Positions 22,606 through 33,360 of a DNA stretch of 64,000 bases are shown piece by piece. This stretch comes from Pristionchus mayeri (lineage: Eukaryota > Nematoda > Chromadorea > Rhabditida > Neodiplogasteridae), in contig BTRK01000001.1 in assembly GCA_036245805.1 (NCBI GenBank), positions 17,615,087 to 17,679,086 on the forward strand. Direction: 5' to 3'. The notes under the pieces were generated by a model. The model made no database searches. It was not told the DNA's origin and saw nothing but the letters and a program-made list of their open reading frames with translations. Each line of letters opens with the position of its first letter. The first letter of the stretch is position 1. Both the position numbers and the translations under genes were made by a program.

Positions 22606-23640
22606 TCAGCAGTGCTGGCCAATGAACAGTATGAGGTCGTTTCTGAAGAGGATGAAGAGAAAGGGGCGGTCGAATGTGATCGCGGGGATGGGATCAGCAT
22701 CACTCGGTCCCTTCAGCTTGCGCGTCACTCGAGTGGCTGCAGCTGCAACTGTGCCCTTCTCATTCACCTGCAATTGATTTTCACTTTCCCAGGCACTAGG
22801 TCGGACGAGAACTATGACGTCATGACGCTTTTAATATACGCTTTTAATGCAAAGGCGGCATGACGTCATAGTTCTCATCCGACCTTGTGCCCTTCCCCCT
22901 AGAAATCATATCGATAGCATGATATTTACACTCAGAACTGTCCCTTCCCGATAAGTATGTTTCATAAATATCACGTGTAAAATTGTAAAGTGATCACTCT
23001 TATTGACGATATAAAATAAATTCACTCACTTTGATCATGGCGGTCTGGAATGCTCTCGAGGTGAGGCAGTCAGAGGAGGCCATCTGAAAAACACCATTGA
23101 GTCATTCAAAATTAATCATTTTCCGATTCGCTGTGGTACAGTACTCACCTTGGAGAGGTCGGCGCTTCGATCGAACATCTTGCTGACTCCGAGAGTCTCG
23201 AGAATGCGCTTGCCATCAATCGTCCTCTCGAAGTTCCACTTTGGAAGCGTCAACTGAAATTCGCATCTTGAAGATTTTGGAAAAAGTCTAAATATTAATT
23301 CTACAGAAAAATTCAAGAAATTCGAATTTAAAATTATGTGAAATAAACACGATTAATGTTTACAATCTGACCTCGACCGGTCCCTCGTTCATTCCCTGAA
23401 TGGAAGCAAGCAGACTCTCAACCGACAGTCCATTTAGCCACTGCGGGAAATACGACGATGGCATCAGAAGAACCAGACTGTACGAGGGATCCTGTGAAGA
23501 GAGATATTCACAGACATTCTTCGATTTGACGACGAAATACAATTTTTCCAGCAGATACTAACTATGTAGATAATCATTTCCTTTAAAGCAGGAGTGTCAG
23601 CAAAGTAAAATTTAAACGGTTGGGACTCTTGCAACGAAAA
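22606..23640 (-). pseudogene. Serpin gene, 3' half only (reactive-centre exons intact)
   Basis: Five minus-strand exons can be read. About 23,640-23,563 contains FKFYFADTPALKEMI. 23,491-23,372 begins DPSYSLVLLMPSSYF. 23,253-23,149 has LTLPKWNFERTIDG and LETLGVSKMFDRSADLSK. 23,083-23,030 is SDCLTSRAFQTAMIK. 22,767-22,606 has the reactive-loop hinge VNEKGTVAAAATRV, then FDRPFLFILF, and a stop. Internal exons are multiples of three with good GT/AG ends. GTVAAAAT is the hinge of inhibitory serpins, and the serpin end motif is present. The first half of the fold is missing: nothing serpin-like lies between the first exon and 23,936, where the inverted-repeat arm starts. It is probably a truncated gene unless a distant start exists. 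A small palindrome (22,798-22,886) sits in its last intron. Confidence 0.82.
22798..22886. repeat. Short palindromic element in the last serpin intron
   Basis: AGGTCGGACGAGAACTATGA and its near-complement at 22,862-22,886 enclose ATGACGTCATG and its mirror, giving an 89-bp near-perfect palindrome. A diverged relative is at 37,707-37,777 (AACTATGACGGCATGATG with GGCGGCACGACAGTT). It is probably a tiny MITE. Confidence 0.65.
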
Positions 23641-24190
23641 ATCATCCCTATCAAGCGGAAACTGTAGACTTTCCAGACTGAGATTTAGCAGCAATCCTTG
23701 CTAACCACAGTGTTTGCGAAATACGGCGCAACTTCACTTTCGAGTTCATCCTTTCCCGTGATATTTTGTTGGTCTTTTGCGAGTTTATTGTCGCAATTCA
23801 CTAATACATGACTCTAAACGCTGCAGTTGAAAGTGCCAATTCCTTTAAATCCGACCTTTCGTAATTCGTGCATTTAGGCCAGTTTATTTTGCTTCCACTT
23901 AGTTTTTTCTTTGCCATTAGTGGTGAAAGGTTGCTAAATACTATGCCATTTGGTGACATTAGGCTCACAATAGCCGCTAATTTATTGACATTTTTTAAAA
24001 ATATGCCAGTTCACGATTCTATCTGATTTTTTGCAACCTATTAACTGGTCGTTGAAATCCGTTGTTTCATTATTTTACTTTTTTACTCGTTAAAGAGCGT
24101 TCAAGTGGTTGCTTTCTTGTTCATTACGTGTTGTTTTTTTGTTCAATATTTTCCCTTGTCAACATATTTTCATCAGATTGAGCACTCAAC

Positions 24191-24323
24191 ATGGGACGCG
24201 TCCGTACCAAGACCGTGAAGAAGGCCTCCAAGGTCATCATCGAGAAGTACTACACCAAGATGACCCATGACTTCCACACCAACAAGCGTATCTGCGACGA
24301 GATCGCTATAGGCCGATAACAAG
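24191..24323 (+). pseudogene. rps-17: Ribosomal protein eS17 first-exon fragment, arm B copy
   Basis: Reads [20 protein letters not shown] followed by [20 protein letters not shown], then GR and a stop at TAA. The eS17 N-terminus is well conserved, but codons between DEIAI and the NK preceding the donor AAG/GTATGT have been deleted, shifting the frame. Unlike arm A it lacks the TAG after IIEK. No later eS17 exon follows; the sequence passes directly into the 3' region of the transposon. It is a 5' fragment carried next to the element, not a working ribosomal gene. Confidence 0.82.
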
Positions 24324-24479
24324 GTATGTTCCCTTCTCAATATTCATTGCTATATTTCACTATAAAAACAGCCGAAAATCATTTATTAACGAAAACAATA
24401 TCACAATGTTTACAGAAAATAAATAGGACGTGATATAACAGTGTCAATCTACTACAAAATTATTAATTGATTCTGTTCG

Positions 24480-27400
24480 TTGCGTCCTACTACTACTCAT
24501 CCGGTTCATGTTCCAGGGCCGCGTCGAGAAGCGACTCCAGTTGCTGCTGCGGAGAGAGGACGGAGGCCATCCTCCTCGTCCTCTTCGTCACTGGACGAAT
24601 CGATATTTGGATCAGCGGCAGAAGGACGGCTTGGTCTGGCGAGTACATCCCACAATTCCTTTAACAAATAATTAAATATTGTCCCCATCCGCGCCCCACT
24701 CTTTGTCGCTTGAGTGCTGCCTTCCTCCTTCTCTCCGTAGCATCTGGAGTCTCAATCATCCTCTCGCGCACCTGGAATAGGGATTACTGGGTTTTCCTCA
24801 TACGGTTCGGCCCTATTAACCTTGTACGTGCCCTGCTTTATTTCGTTTCTCCAGGTGTGCGAGGCGGCCTTGCGCACTTTCCTCCACACCTTCTTCTTGT
24901 GTGTGGGGTTGGTATAGGACTTCTTGCCCACATGAAATAGAATCCACTAGAGTAGATTATATTATATAATATATATTTTATCTACGCTCGGCGGCGCAAC
25001 GAAAGACGAATAATTACTTATGTGTTATGATACAAGAGAGTTGACTCTCCTCACACTGAGGTCGAATACGATAGGAAGGGGGAATGGGGGGGAAGGAGGT
25101 GCAATCGTAAAATGCGAAGATCCAATCGGCTGGTCTCATCTGTCTTCGTCTGTTCTGATGGGGAGTTTTATCGAGGAGGAGGCACTCGAGGTAGACCAGG
25201 TAGACTCTGCTCCGAGATCCAGCGTCAGGGGATCTCTAAAGGGGGGAGGGGGTGAGAATGAAGGAATGTGGTAAGGTAGTGGAAGGAGGGAATACTATTG
25301 GAAAATATATTTCCGAAAATCAAATTCTAGAGTTATCAATCTCTTCTTGAAGACAGGGATGCTGGGGGATGACAATACATGGGTGGGGAGAGCGTTTAAA
25401 ATCCTAGCAACTCTACGAGAAAAACAATGATATCGAGGTGTGGATCTGGTTTTCTCAATATAGATTCCAAAGTTGTTGGTCCTTTCTCTTAGGGGAGCAA
25501 ACAGGAAAAATTTACTTCTATCGAGTATGGTGTCTCCATACATGATCCTACGGGCCAGGACTAGATCATAAGTGACTCTCCTCTCAAAAAGCGCTTGAAG
25601 ACCGAGGAAGGACAGACGTTGAGAGTAGGAGGGAAGACCAAGAGGATATGATGGAGATGGAAAGCATCTATAGTATAGAATACGAGTGAATTTCTCTTGT
25701 ATTTTCTCAAGCTTCTGACTCTGTTTCTTGATATGAGGGTTCCAGAAGGGGCAAGCGAATTCAATGTGAGGGAGAACATATGTTTTAAAGCATTTGATAA
25801 GGATAGTGGGATCATTAACGGATACAGCACGAAGCATAATATGCATGACAGTGGTTGGCTTTTTTTACACGATCATCAATACTGGCAGAGTTATTTAGGG
25901 TGGGCAGTACTTGGACGCCGAGATCGCGTTGTTGAGGGACTTGCTCGAGGATAACATTATTAATGAGATAATGAGGAGCAAGAGAGGAACCTATGTGGAG
26001 ATGTGTGCATTTAGATTCGGAGAGAGATAATTGATTGGATACAGTCCATGAATAGATAGCATCTAGAGCATACTGTAATTGGGCAGTGCGAGAGGCTTTA
26101 TTTTTACTGGAATAGGAAACATAAATCTTAATGTCATCTGCATATGCTTTCACAAACACATCGGGGAAGGGAGCAATGACATATGTAATATCAGATATAT
26201 AAAGAGAGAATAGAATAGGCCCTAGTACAGATCCTTGTGGTACGCCGGAGAGAACAGGGAAGGACTTAGATACGGTAGTACCTAACCTTACGGAGAAGTG
26301 CCTATCCGTTACAAAATCAGAGATCCAATTTAGAAGGTTACCATTAATACCATAATGCAAGCATTTAGAGATAAGCTTGGGAAAGGGGACGGTGTCAAAT
26401 GCACGAGAGAAGTCGAGGTAAATAACATCAGTTTGCTCTTTACGGGAATGAGCGAAGGTCCAGTCATTTTCACAGTCTACGAGGTTGGTAAGAACAGAGG
26501 CACCGGATCGAAAACCATGTTGGTAATTAGGAATGATATTGGAGCGGTAAAGGTAAGGGGCAAGCTTATGCTTGACAAGGCGTTCCATTGTTTTAGAGGC
26601 GGGAGACAGTATGGAGATAGGGCGATAAGAGTCGGGTACTTGGGGATTCTTGTTTGGTTTGGGGATTGGGGTAATGAGTGAGAATTTCCATAGTGATGGG
26701 ACAGTGCCGGTTTCCATACTAATATTGAAAATATCGCACAGGGGGAGGGAGAGGGCATGTGCACATTTACGAAAGACAATCTGAGGAATGTTATCATGGC
26801 CCGTAGAGCATGATGGTGAGAGCTGCTTTAAAGCCTAATACACGTCAGGGGGGAAGAAAGATACATTTCTTAGATATGAGGAAGAGGGGTGGGAGGGAAT
26901 GGATGGTAATAATCCGTCATCAAGTGTGAAGTGGGATGCAAATCGGGATGCAAGGGAATTTGCTATGTCTAAGGTACTAGTTGCGATATTTCCAGAGGAA
27001 TCAATAAGTTGTTTGGGGATGGATGGCTTCGGTTGGGTAAGGGTACGGATGTGACGGTAGAGATCTTTAGTGTTTTTTAGTTTTTTATGTTCGCAAAATT
27101 GGTTCCATTTTTTAATTTGGAATAATAGATCTCTACTGCACTTCTCGTATTGAAGGCGAATTGAGAGTAAATTATACTTTGTGAACAGAGAATTTCGGTG
27201 TTTAATTAGCTTTCGGATATGAGGGGGATAAGAATGGGTAGCAGGCTTAGGGCAGTGATACGGTACGAAAAGATCAATCGCGTGGTGGATTACAGAGACA
27301 AAGTTAGAATACATGTTCTCAGGGTCAGGAGCTTGTGAAAATGTTGTAAACCAGTCGAAGGTGAGAAGGAAGGACGAGAGGTGGTCATAGTTGGCGCGAG

Positions 27401-30400
27401 CGAAATCTCTAACTAACGATTGAGCGGGAGGGAGGCATCTTGAATCAATTGAGAAGGATATACCAAAATGATCGGATGTAGGAAAGGAGGGAATTACAGA
27501 GGGGTTGTGTACTATGGATGAATCACTAGCATGTAGCCAATCAATGCATCGATCTATCCTAGTGGGACTACGGATTAGATGGCTGAGGTCGGAAGTAGAA
27601 ACGAAGGAGTGAAGTGATTGTTCTGTGGCTGGAATGGCACTGGAAATGATGTCGCTATTGAAATCTCCTATGAATACGATTGGGTGGGGACTGGTGGTAA
27701 GAAGGTCTGAGAGACCATCAACGAGGTTTTCTGTCTGGGTCGTACTGTAGCTAGGAGGTCGGTACACAACACAAAGACGAATGAAAGAGGACGAGGAAGT
27801 GAGCAAATCAATGGAGAGGGATTCAAGACTACTATGGATGGAACCGAGGATAGAGTTAGGGGGAGAATGTTCATACCACCGGCCTCGATCCATCCATTGC
27901 AGTGGCTTTGAGGTGGTTCCAGTGGAGAACAGTGAGACGAGTACGCAGCTCGTGGCCCGATCTTTTCAGTAGAGCGTATTAATGATGCTGGTACTAATGA
28001 GACTACCTGATGAAGTATAGATCTTTGGGCGCGTATCTCCATGCGAGGGCATTAATGCGAGCGCTTTCACATGGAGACGTGTCGAGGTTCGCACTGACAC
28101 TTTTGATATCCTCACTGTTCTTCACCGTGAAAACCTTTAATTCTACTCGTTTAGGAAATTGTGCTGAGGGGGAGGGGAGAGTACCTGGCTCTCCAGTCTC
28201 TTGTAGGGGTCTCCTCCCTTTGGAAGATAAATTCTCGGATTCTTGGGAGGATCATGAGGGCACTCCTTCAACAATTTGAAGGATGGGTCCTACAATGTTT
28301 CCTTTGATTTATTATTTGAATTCGTATGATACTTGGTCAAAATGATGCTGCCCAGAAATACAGCACAGGATGGCTCGGAATTTCTCAGAGGCTAGTTCTC
28401 CATTCCCTTGGGCAGAAAGCACGGCATCATAACATCTATTGATTATGGGCTTAACCCAAATCCTGGCAGGTGTCATATATTTCGCTTTGCAGATCTGCAA
28501 AAAAAAGGGGACCTCGATTTTGCATCCCTCCAGCATTCACCTTTACCAAGGCGAGGGTTATGTTGCGGAAGAAATGTCAGGGGTCATACAGGTGCTTGAT
28601 CCCCGGGAATTTATCATGCATCATCTTGGTGACCGCTAGGTGCCGATCGGTTACAAGGCTAGCGATCCCATCTATTCCGCCGATCATAAGGGCGAGCTCA
28701 TTCAATCCTTGCTCCAGTGCAGCCACCTTTTTTGTTCTTTTTTTAAAACTAGCATTCTTATCCCAACTAACTTCCATCGTGCTTGATGAACCTGTGTCCG
28801 TCTTGTGCATGATGATATAGTGGAGCACCTCTCCAGTCTCAGCATTTAGAATGAAATATCGGCAATAGGCAGCCGAGTATCCTCGAGAATCGAAACTGCC
28901 GTCCCCACATAGATGAATCTTCTCCCCCTTCAATACACCACTTTTCTACTTGAATGGTTGTTCTATTCCGACCTTTGCAATCCTCTCCCCGATTGAATCG
29001 ATTAGGGCACCCTGTGTTCTCCAAAAGAGCTCATCAACGGCTGGTCTGACATAGTGCTTTTTCAAGCGATGGAAGGTGGTTGAGGAGATCGGAGAGATTC
29101 CAGACATTAGGAATATCTGCCGCAGCTTCTGAAATGAATGCCAACTGCTTCACCAGTTGTCAGTTCCTCAGTTCATTCAAGCCCCCCTTTTTCTTATTTC
29201 ATTTATGATGAATATATCAGAACTCACAGTTCCTCCTACTGCTGTGATGATTGCACCAGTCACAACATCGACATTGATCTTAGCCAATCTCTCCTTGTTT
29301 CCCTCATTGGCTGTCTTCAGCAGGGGGCTTCCTGACCAAGTGTCAGTGAACCCGCACTTATTGCACCGCGTGCTGCACTGCACGGCCAGGCCTTCCATGT
29401 GGAAGGACAGGTGATTCGCTCCCTCTACGCATTGTGTGCACTTATCGAGAAGTAAAACGAGCGCATCTCTCGATACTACGAGATATTCCGCAGCAGGGAG
29501 GCCTAGAGTAGTGGGAGGGAGAGAGGGCGGGGGAGTCCAATTAGGATCTCTCTTCAGGTCTGGCTTCTGAAATAAATAATTGTGTACAATTACAGATTAA
29601 TGAATACACACCTGTTCAGGTCTGCAGCAGCACTCGCAGCACGGAGGAGGACGGCGGTCCATCAGAGGGAGCGGGCGACTGGAAGGAGGAGGAAGGACGA
29701 AGATGGAAGAGGAGGGAGGAGGGGTCAAGGTAGGAGGGAGAAGAGTAGGTGAGAGGGGTACGGTAGACATGATACCACTCGTCTCCTAAAGGCTTGTTGT
29801 ATTACTGCACTTGATAGTAATAAAGTTCTTTTTTTCCTAAACTGTTTGTTCTGCTCACAGCATTGAAGGGGACAGCATCAGATCGAAGAAGGATTGTCGA
29901 GAGAGAGTGCACGTATTGGGAAGAGTCGAAGTGAGAGGCACAGAGGAAGGGCTTTCTGGTATCACTTAGCTTGGCCATGAGTGATCTCCTTCCCTCGATG
30001 GTGTTACGAAGGGCATTTACCCACTTCCTCCGCTTGACCTCGTTCTCAGAGAATAGATGCATCTCCTTTTCATCACATTTCTTCTCACCGACGACGCACG
30101 TACGGCGTTGCTTCTGATATGTTAGGGGAAGTATGAGATTATGGGAACCAAGTTCATAGATAGATCATTCATGAATTTGACATTTTGCATTAGAAATCGT
30201 AGCACAGATTCATCACAACTCTTTATTAGCACCCAATCATTCTTCGGGGAACAGTTCCATGGGCTTGAAGCCAGTGTACTTTCCGTCGGCACTAGGCCAT
30301 CTCTTTCTGACTGCGTAGATCACGCACGCAGGGAGACGTATTCTCATTCCCCGACCAAGAGGCCCGAGGAGGGAAGCTACGATGACGCGGTAGCAACCGT

Positions 30401-31030
30401 ATCTCTTCGCCCTTAATGGTATGCTCAGTTCAATTACAATAGGGATACGGTAGATGATCGCTGATTTCGTTAGTGGGAGGTTGTCAATTATCAGTGGTTC
30501 GTATAGCAATTACAGAATGTGAATATGTTAGGTTCAATGATGATAGCGCGAAGGGTAAAATGATCTTACTAGTTCTCTTCCTTGGCTGCATGTCCGTGCT
30601 GGTAAGCGTGCAAAGCAACAGCGGCCTCTGCACCCTGATTCAGTACGCTTTCTAAGGTTCAAATATGCCATCCCGATTCATTGTAATACAGTAGGCCGTG
30701 TAGAGGTAAGCAACTCACAGCTTCCGTGATGAGGAACTCGGTGAAGAGACGATCCCCAGTCACACACGGAGTGCTCCCGTGATCTCTCAGCTTGTCGGAG
30801 AGACCCTTCTTGAGTAGGCTTCCCTTGTTAATGAGGGGGAAGGGGAACAGTGACTGGCAGCAGTAATCATGCTTGTCCCTCTGCTCTCGAGGGGGACAGT
30901 GAGTGCAGGTGCACTCGGACACTCGCTCGAGATCGACGCCTTCCGAGAACATCTTCTGTTCCTTCTCCAAGTACGCGTCCCATTTGGAGAGGACTCGCTC
31001 GACCTCCTTGTCATCGGGGAGGAACTGCAT
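24480..31030 (-). pseudogene. P2X7C-like + THAP + DDE transposase, copy B, interrupted by a retrotransposon
   Basis: Minus strand, 5' to 3'. MQFLPDDKEVERVLSKWDAY begins at 31,030. A cysteine-rich module follows, with CTCTHCPPREQRDKHDYCC and CVTGDRLFTEFLITEAV (about 30,910-30,720). A block RYGCYRVIVASLLGPLGRG and RIRLPACVIYAVRKRWP then KYTGF lies at about 30,420-30,250. A THAP domain follows (CVVGEKKC, HLFSENEVKRRKWVNAL, PFLCASHF; about 30,095-29,930), then the DDE blocks CGDGSFDSRGYSAAYC (about 28,915), VTDRHLAVTK (about 28,645) and the C-terminal tail (about 24,690-24,480). The first module matches the P2X7 intracellular-domain-like zinc module often found with THAP transposases. That one protein contains all modules is inference from order and strand. 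A CR1-like element splits the 3' part, and frames are broken in the DDE region. Confidence 0.7.
24959..27852 (-). mobile_element. CR1-like retrotransposon inserted in arm B, 5'-truncated
   Basis: The uninterrupted arm A sequence CACTAGAGTAGATTAGGGAG is split here by 2.9 kb, with TAGATTA-like sequence on both sides as a short target duplication. The minus-strand frame includes endonuclease (VVYRPPSYST, IVFIGDFNSD), RT with SYRPISILSPASKTMERLV and GVPQGSVLGPILFSLYISD (about 26,220-26,280) and KAYADDIKIYVSYSS (about 26,150), and the C-terminal FWNPHIKKQSQKLEKIQEKF block. Defects are truncation within the endonuclease, a stop at about 26,833 and a frameshift near 25,835. The 3' end shares the GCGTAGATAAA motif with the element at 13,822-14,840 and finishes with AT-rich repeats. 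Confidence 0.85.
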
Positions 31031-31039
31031 CTAGAGATC

Positions 31040-31690
31040 AGTGATAGATTAGTAACGGACGAGAAAGAAGCAAAACGGTACATAAAAAAGGGTGAAAAGA
31101 GGAAGGAAAAAGACCAGCAATGAGCTGATCACAATGCATCGAAAGTATGCAAATAGTATCGACCGATTGGATGAAGAGCTTCCTCATGATCTCTCATGAC
31201 GTCATGAGAGGTCAACCTCACTTTGCTCTTTGTATTACATTATGTTCTTCTATTTTCGTTCAAATGTTCAACTGTGCGATAAATCCATTGGAATCTTTTC
31301 ATAATCAATTGTAAAGCATAATCACATGTATATCATGTATTTTAATGACAATCAAAACATCCTGCAAAATGATGGTCACCGGCAGGATTTGAACCAGCCT
31401 TTCCCTCCCTCATTTGCTATACAAAGTGGACCGAGAAGGGAAGAGGGGGGAAAGGCGAGGGAGGTGAGAAAGTGGTCAGCCAGAGGGCGCGCTATTCAAA
31501 ATGAGTGTTTTTCATTAGCATACTGTACTTTCCCTGCCCTGCAAGTAAATTTCGCGCGAGCGTATCTCCCTTCAAAACGGACCTCAGACTTTCATCTTTT
31601 GGGATTCTCTCACCGTTCATGAGACCAATACGCGTATTGTCCCATATGCAATTCTCAACTTTGCTGACACTCCTTCTTTAAGATAGATAG
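31040..31690. other. Junction between arm B and the 5' serpin exons; no gene seen
   Basis: No supported exon. A short palindrome around 31,180-31,215 (CTCTCATGACGTCATGAGAG) is visible. On the minus strand near 31,381-31,402 the sequence GGTTCAAATCC resembles a tRNA T-arm, but the rest of a tRNA is absent. The right boundary of the transposon block must lie in this stretch. Confidence 0.4.
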
Positions 31691-32344
31691 TAATCGTAAC
31701 CTTGTATTGCAGAGCGGCCATCTTCAAATCAGAAGCGATTGAATGGCGGAAGAGGCCCGACTGGCACATGAATACGATCTGAACGCAGGATTGAAAATTT
31801 GCTGCACCGTTCAGATTCACAACACGATTTTCTTTCCTGACTTTCCATTAAAAAATGAGATTCGCAAGCATTTATAGACACGACTCCTCTCTCTGATTCC
31901 GGGGATTCCGTGGAAGGGCAACTTGTGGTTCTTCATTGGCTGGAAGGGACTCGCCCAGCCACGCTAAAAGATCAACGATCAACTTCTACCTTGTTGTAGA
32001 TTATTTTTTATCGTTCAACGACCAACCTTGTAAAAGATAGCATTGACGAGGATTGCTTTCGCGCCGCCGAAGTCTTTCGGGCTAACTACTCCACATATCT
32101 CGCCCTTCGTAGCCCCTCGAATAAAGGTGTTGACTGTCTGAAAAGAGTCAGTTATCGATTTGAGGTCAGCATCAGCATCTACAATTAAGCAAATCTTACT
32201 TTTGCGGCTCTGGACCCATCATTGAATTCGAGTGCTGCCGTTACTGCCCGGAATTCCTTCTTCAGATGGGAGTTGTACTCGGGTTTGATGTCGATGTTCT
32301 GTGAAGAAGATCAAAGCTCAATTAGACTATCGAGCCCCATGAAC

Positions 32345-32416
32345 CCCTATTATGTGTGTGGAGAGCGCTCCTGTTTTGAGGGGCGCTCTCCATAGGGACG
32401 TCCCTGTGGAGAGCGG
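32345..32416. repeat. GC-rich hairpin left of a mariner-type element
   Basis: GTGGAGAGCGCTCCTGTTTT and AGGGGCGCTCTCCAT fold into a strong stem, followed by GGGACGTCCCTGTGGAGAGC. The matching unit lies on the other side of the element at 33,303-33,360. Confidence 0.7.
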
Positions 32417-32455
32417 GTCATTGTCAAAAATCGATTGGTAGGTAGATCAATGGTA

Positions 32456-33280
32456 TTAGGGTGTTCCAAAAGTACTTGCACAAATTTTGTTATATTTTTC
32501 ACTTTTGAACTACACTGCGCAGTAACAAATATTGTTGTGTTTGTATTGCATGTACACGTATTATATTTTATTCCGCTATCAGATCGTGGAAACACTACCC
32601 CATTAAGTTGCAAAATACCAAAATGTTGATTTTCGGTCATGTTCTAAAATAATTTCTAATTCAATTTTTAGATTGCTTCGAGAGACCGAGATGGACATCC
32701 AAGAAGGGCAACTACTTGCTCTTAAAATACAAAATTTCGAACATGATCCACGTCTTAAGATAGCTAAAGTAGAACAAAACTTTCACCTCTCATGATTTTT
32801 CTGGACGTCGATTTTCGAAATTTCCGATTTTGTATGCTTCGTTGTATGCATATTTCATTCAAAAAAAATATTAGTATTAGTTTCATTCTATTACCAATTT
32901 AATATACCCATGATTGACTGGAAATTCGAAACTTTGTAAAAAAATGTTTGGGAAATTACGACTTTCACCATGATTAAGCAATGCCATTAGAAAGATTGGG
33001 ATGACGCGCAATTAGCTTACCGCGCCCTTCCAATTCGCAAGACGCCATAAACTGGCTTATATCTCTTTATATCAGAGAAATTGCGATAGGGTGATTTTGA
33101 TGAGGTCAATATTTTTTTCGTTATTTTGGCGAATGTGCAAGGATTGCAAGACCTGAAGTGTGGATACGTAACAGCGGTGGATGACATATCCAGCACCGCT
33201 TAGTAGTACCTCACCCGTTTTATGACAGATGAAAAACAAAATTTCAAAAAAGTAGTGCAAAGACTTTTGGAACACCCTAA
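32456..33280. mobile_element. Mariner-type MITE, TTAGGGTGTTCCAAAAGT termini
   Basis: TTAGGGTGTTCCAAAAGTAC at 32,456 and the inverted ACTTTTGGAACACCCTAA-like end at 33,280 are flanked by TA. Both ends continue TTGCAC. The length is 825 bp with no transposase frame. It lies inside the second serpin intron and between two copies of a GC-rich hairpin. Confidence 0.78.
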
Positions 33281-33302
33281 TAGGTCAAGACTAGGTACTG
33301 AT

Positions 33303-33360
33303 ACGTCCCCGTGGAGAGCGCCCCTCAAAACAGGGGCGCTCTCCACACCCATGAAAAAGG
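33303..33360. repeat. GC-rich hairpin right of the mariner-type element
   Basis: GTGGAGAGCGCCCCTCAAAA and CAGGGGCGCTCTCCAC form a near-perfect palindrome, preceded by ACGTCCCC. It is the partner of 32,345-32,416 in inverted orientation, so both may be the ends of an older element. Confidence 0.7.

Larger units (their letters stand above)
23936..30002. repeat. Arm B of the large inverted repeat, with a retrotransposon insertion
   Basis: The reverse complement of 1-3187 runs from 23,936 to at least 30,002. The match is broken only by the CR1-like insertion at about 24,959-27,852. Differences between the arms are mostly single bases and homopolymer lengths, which suggests a recent duplication. 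Homology may extend right of 30,002, but the partner lies off the window. Confidence 0.85.

Noticed and set aside
31381..31402. Minus-strand GGTTCAAATCC, resembling a tRNA T-arm
   Set aside because: No matching acceptor stem, D-arm or anticodon arm lies upstream, so no tRNA is called. A tRNA-derived SINE relic remains possible.
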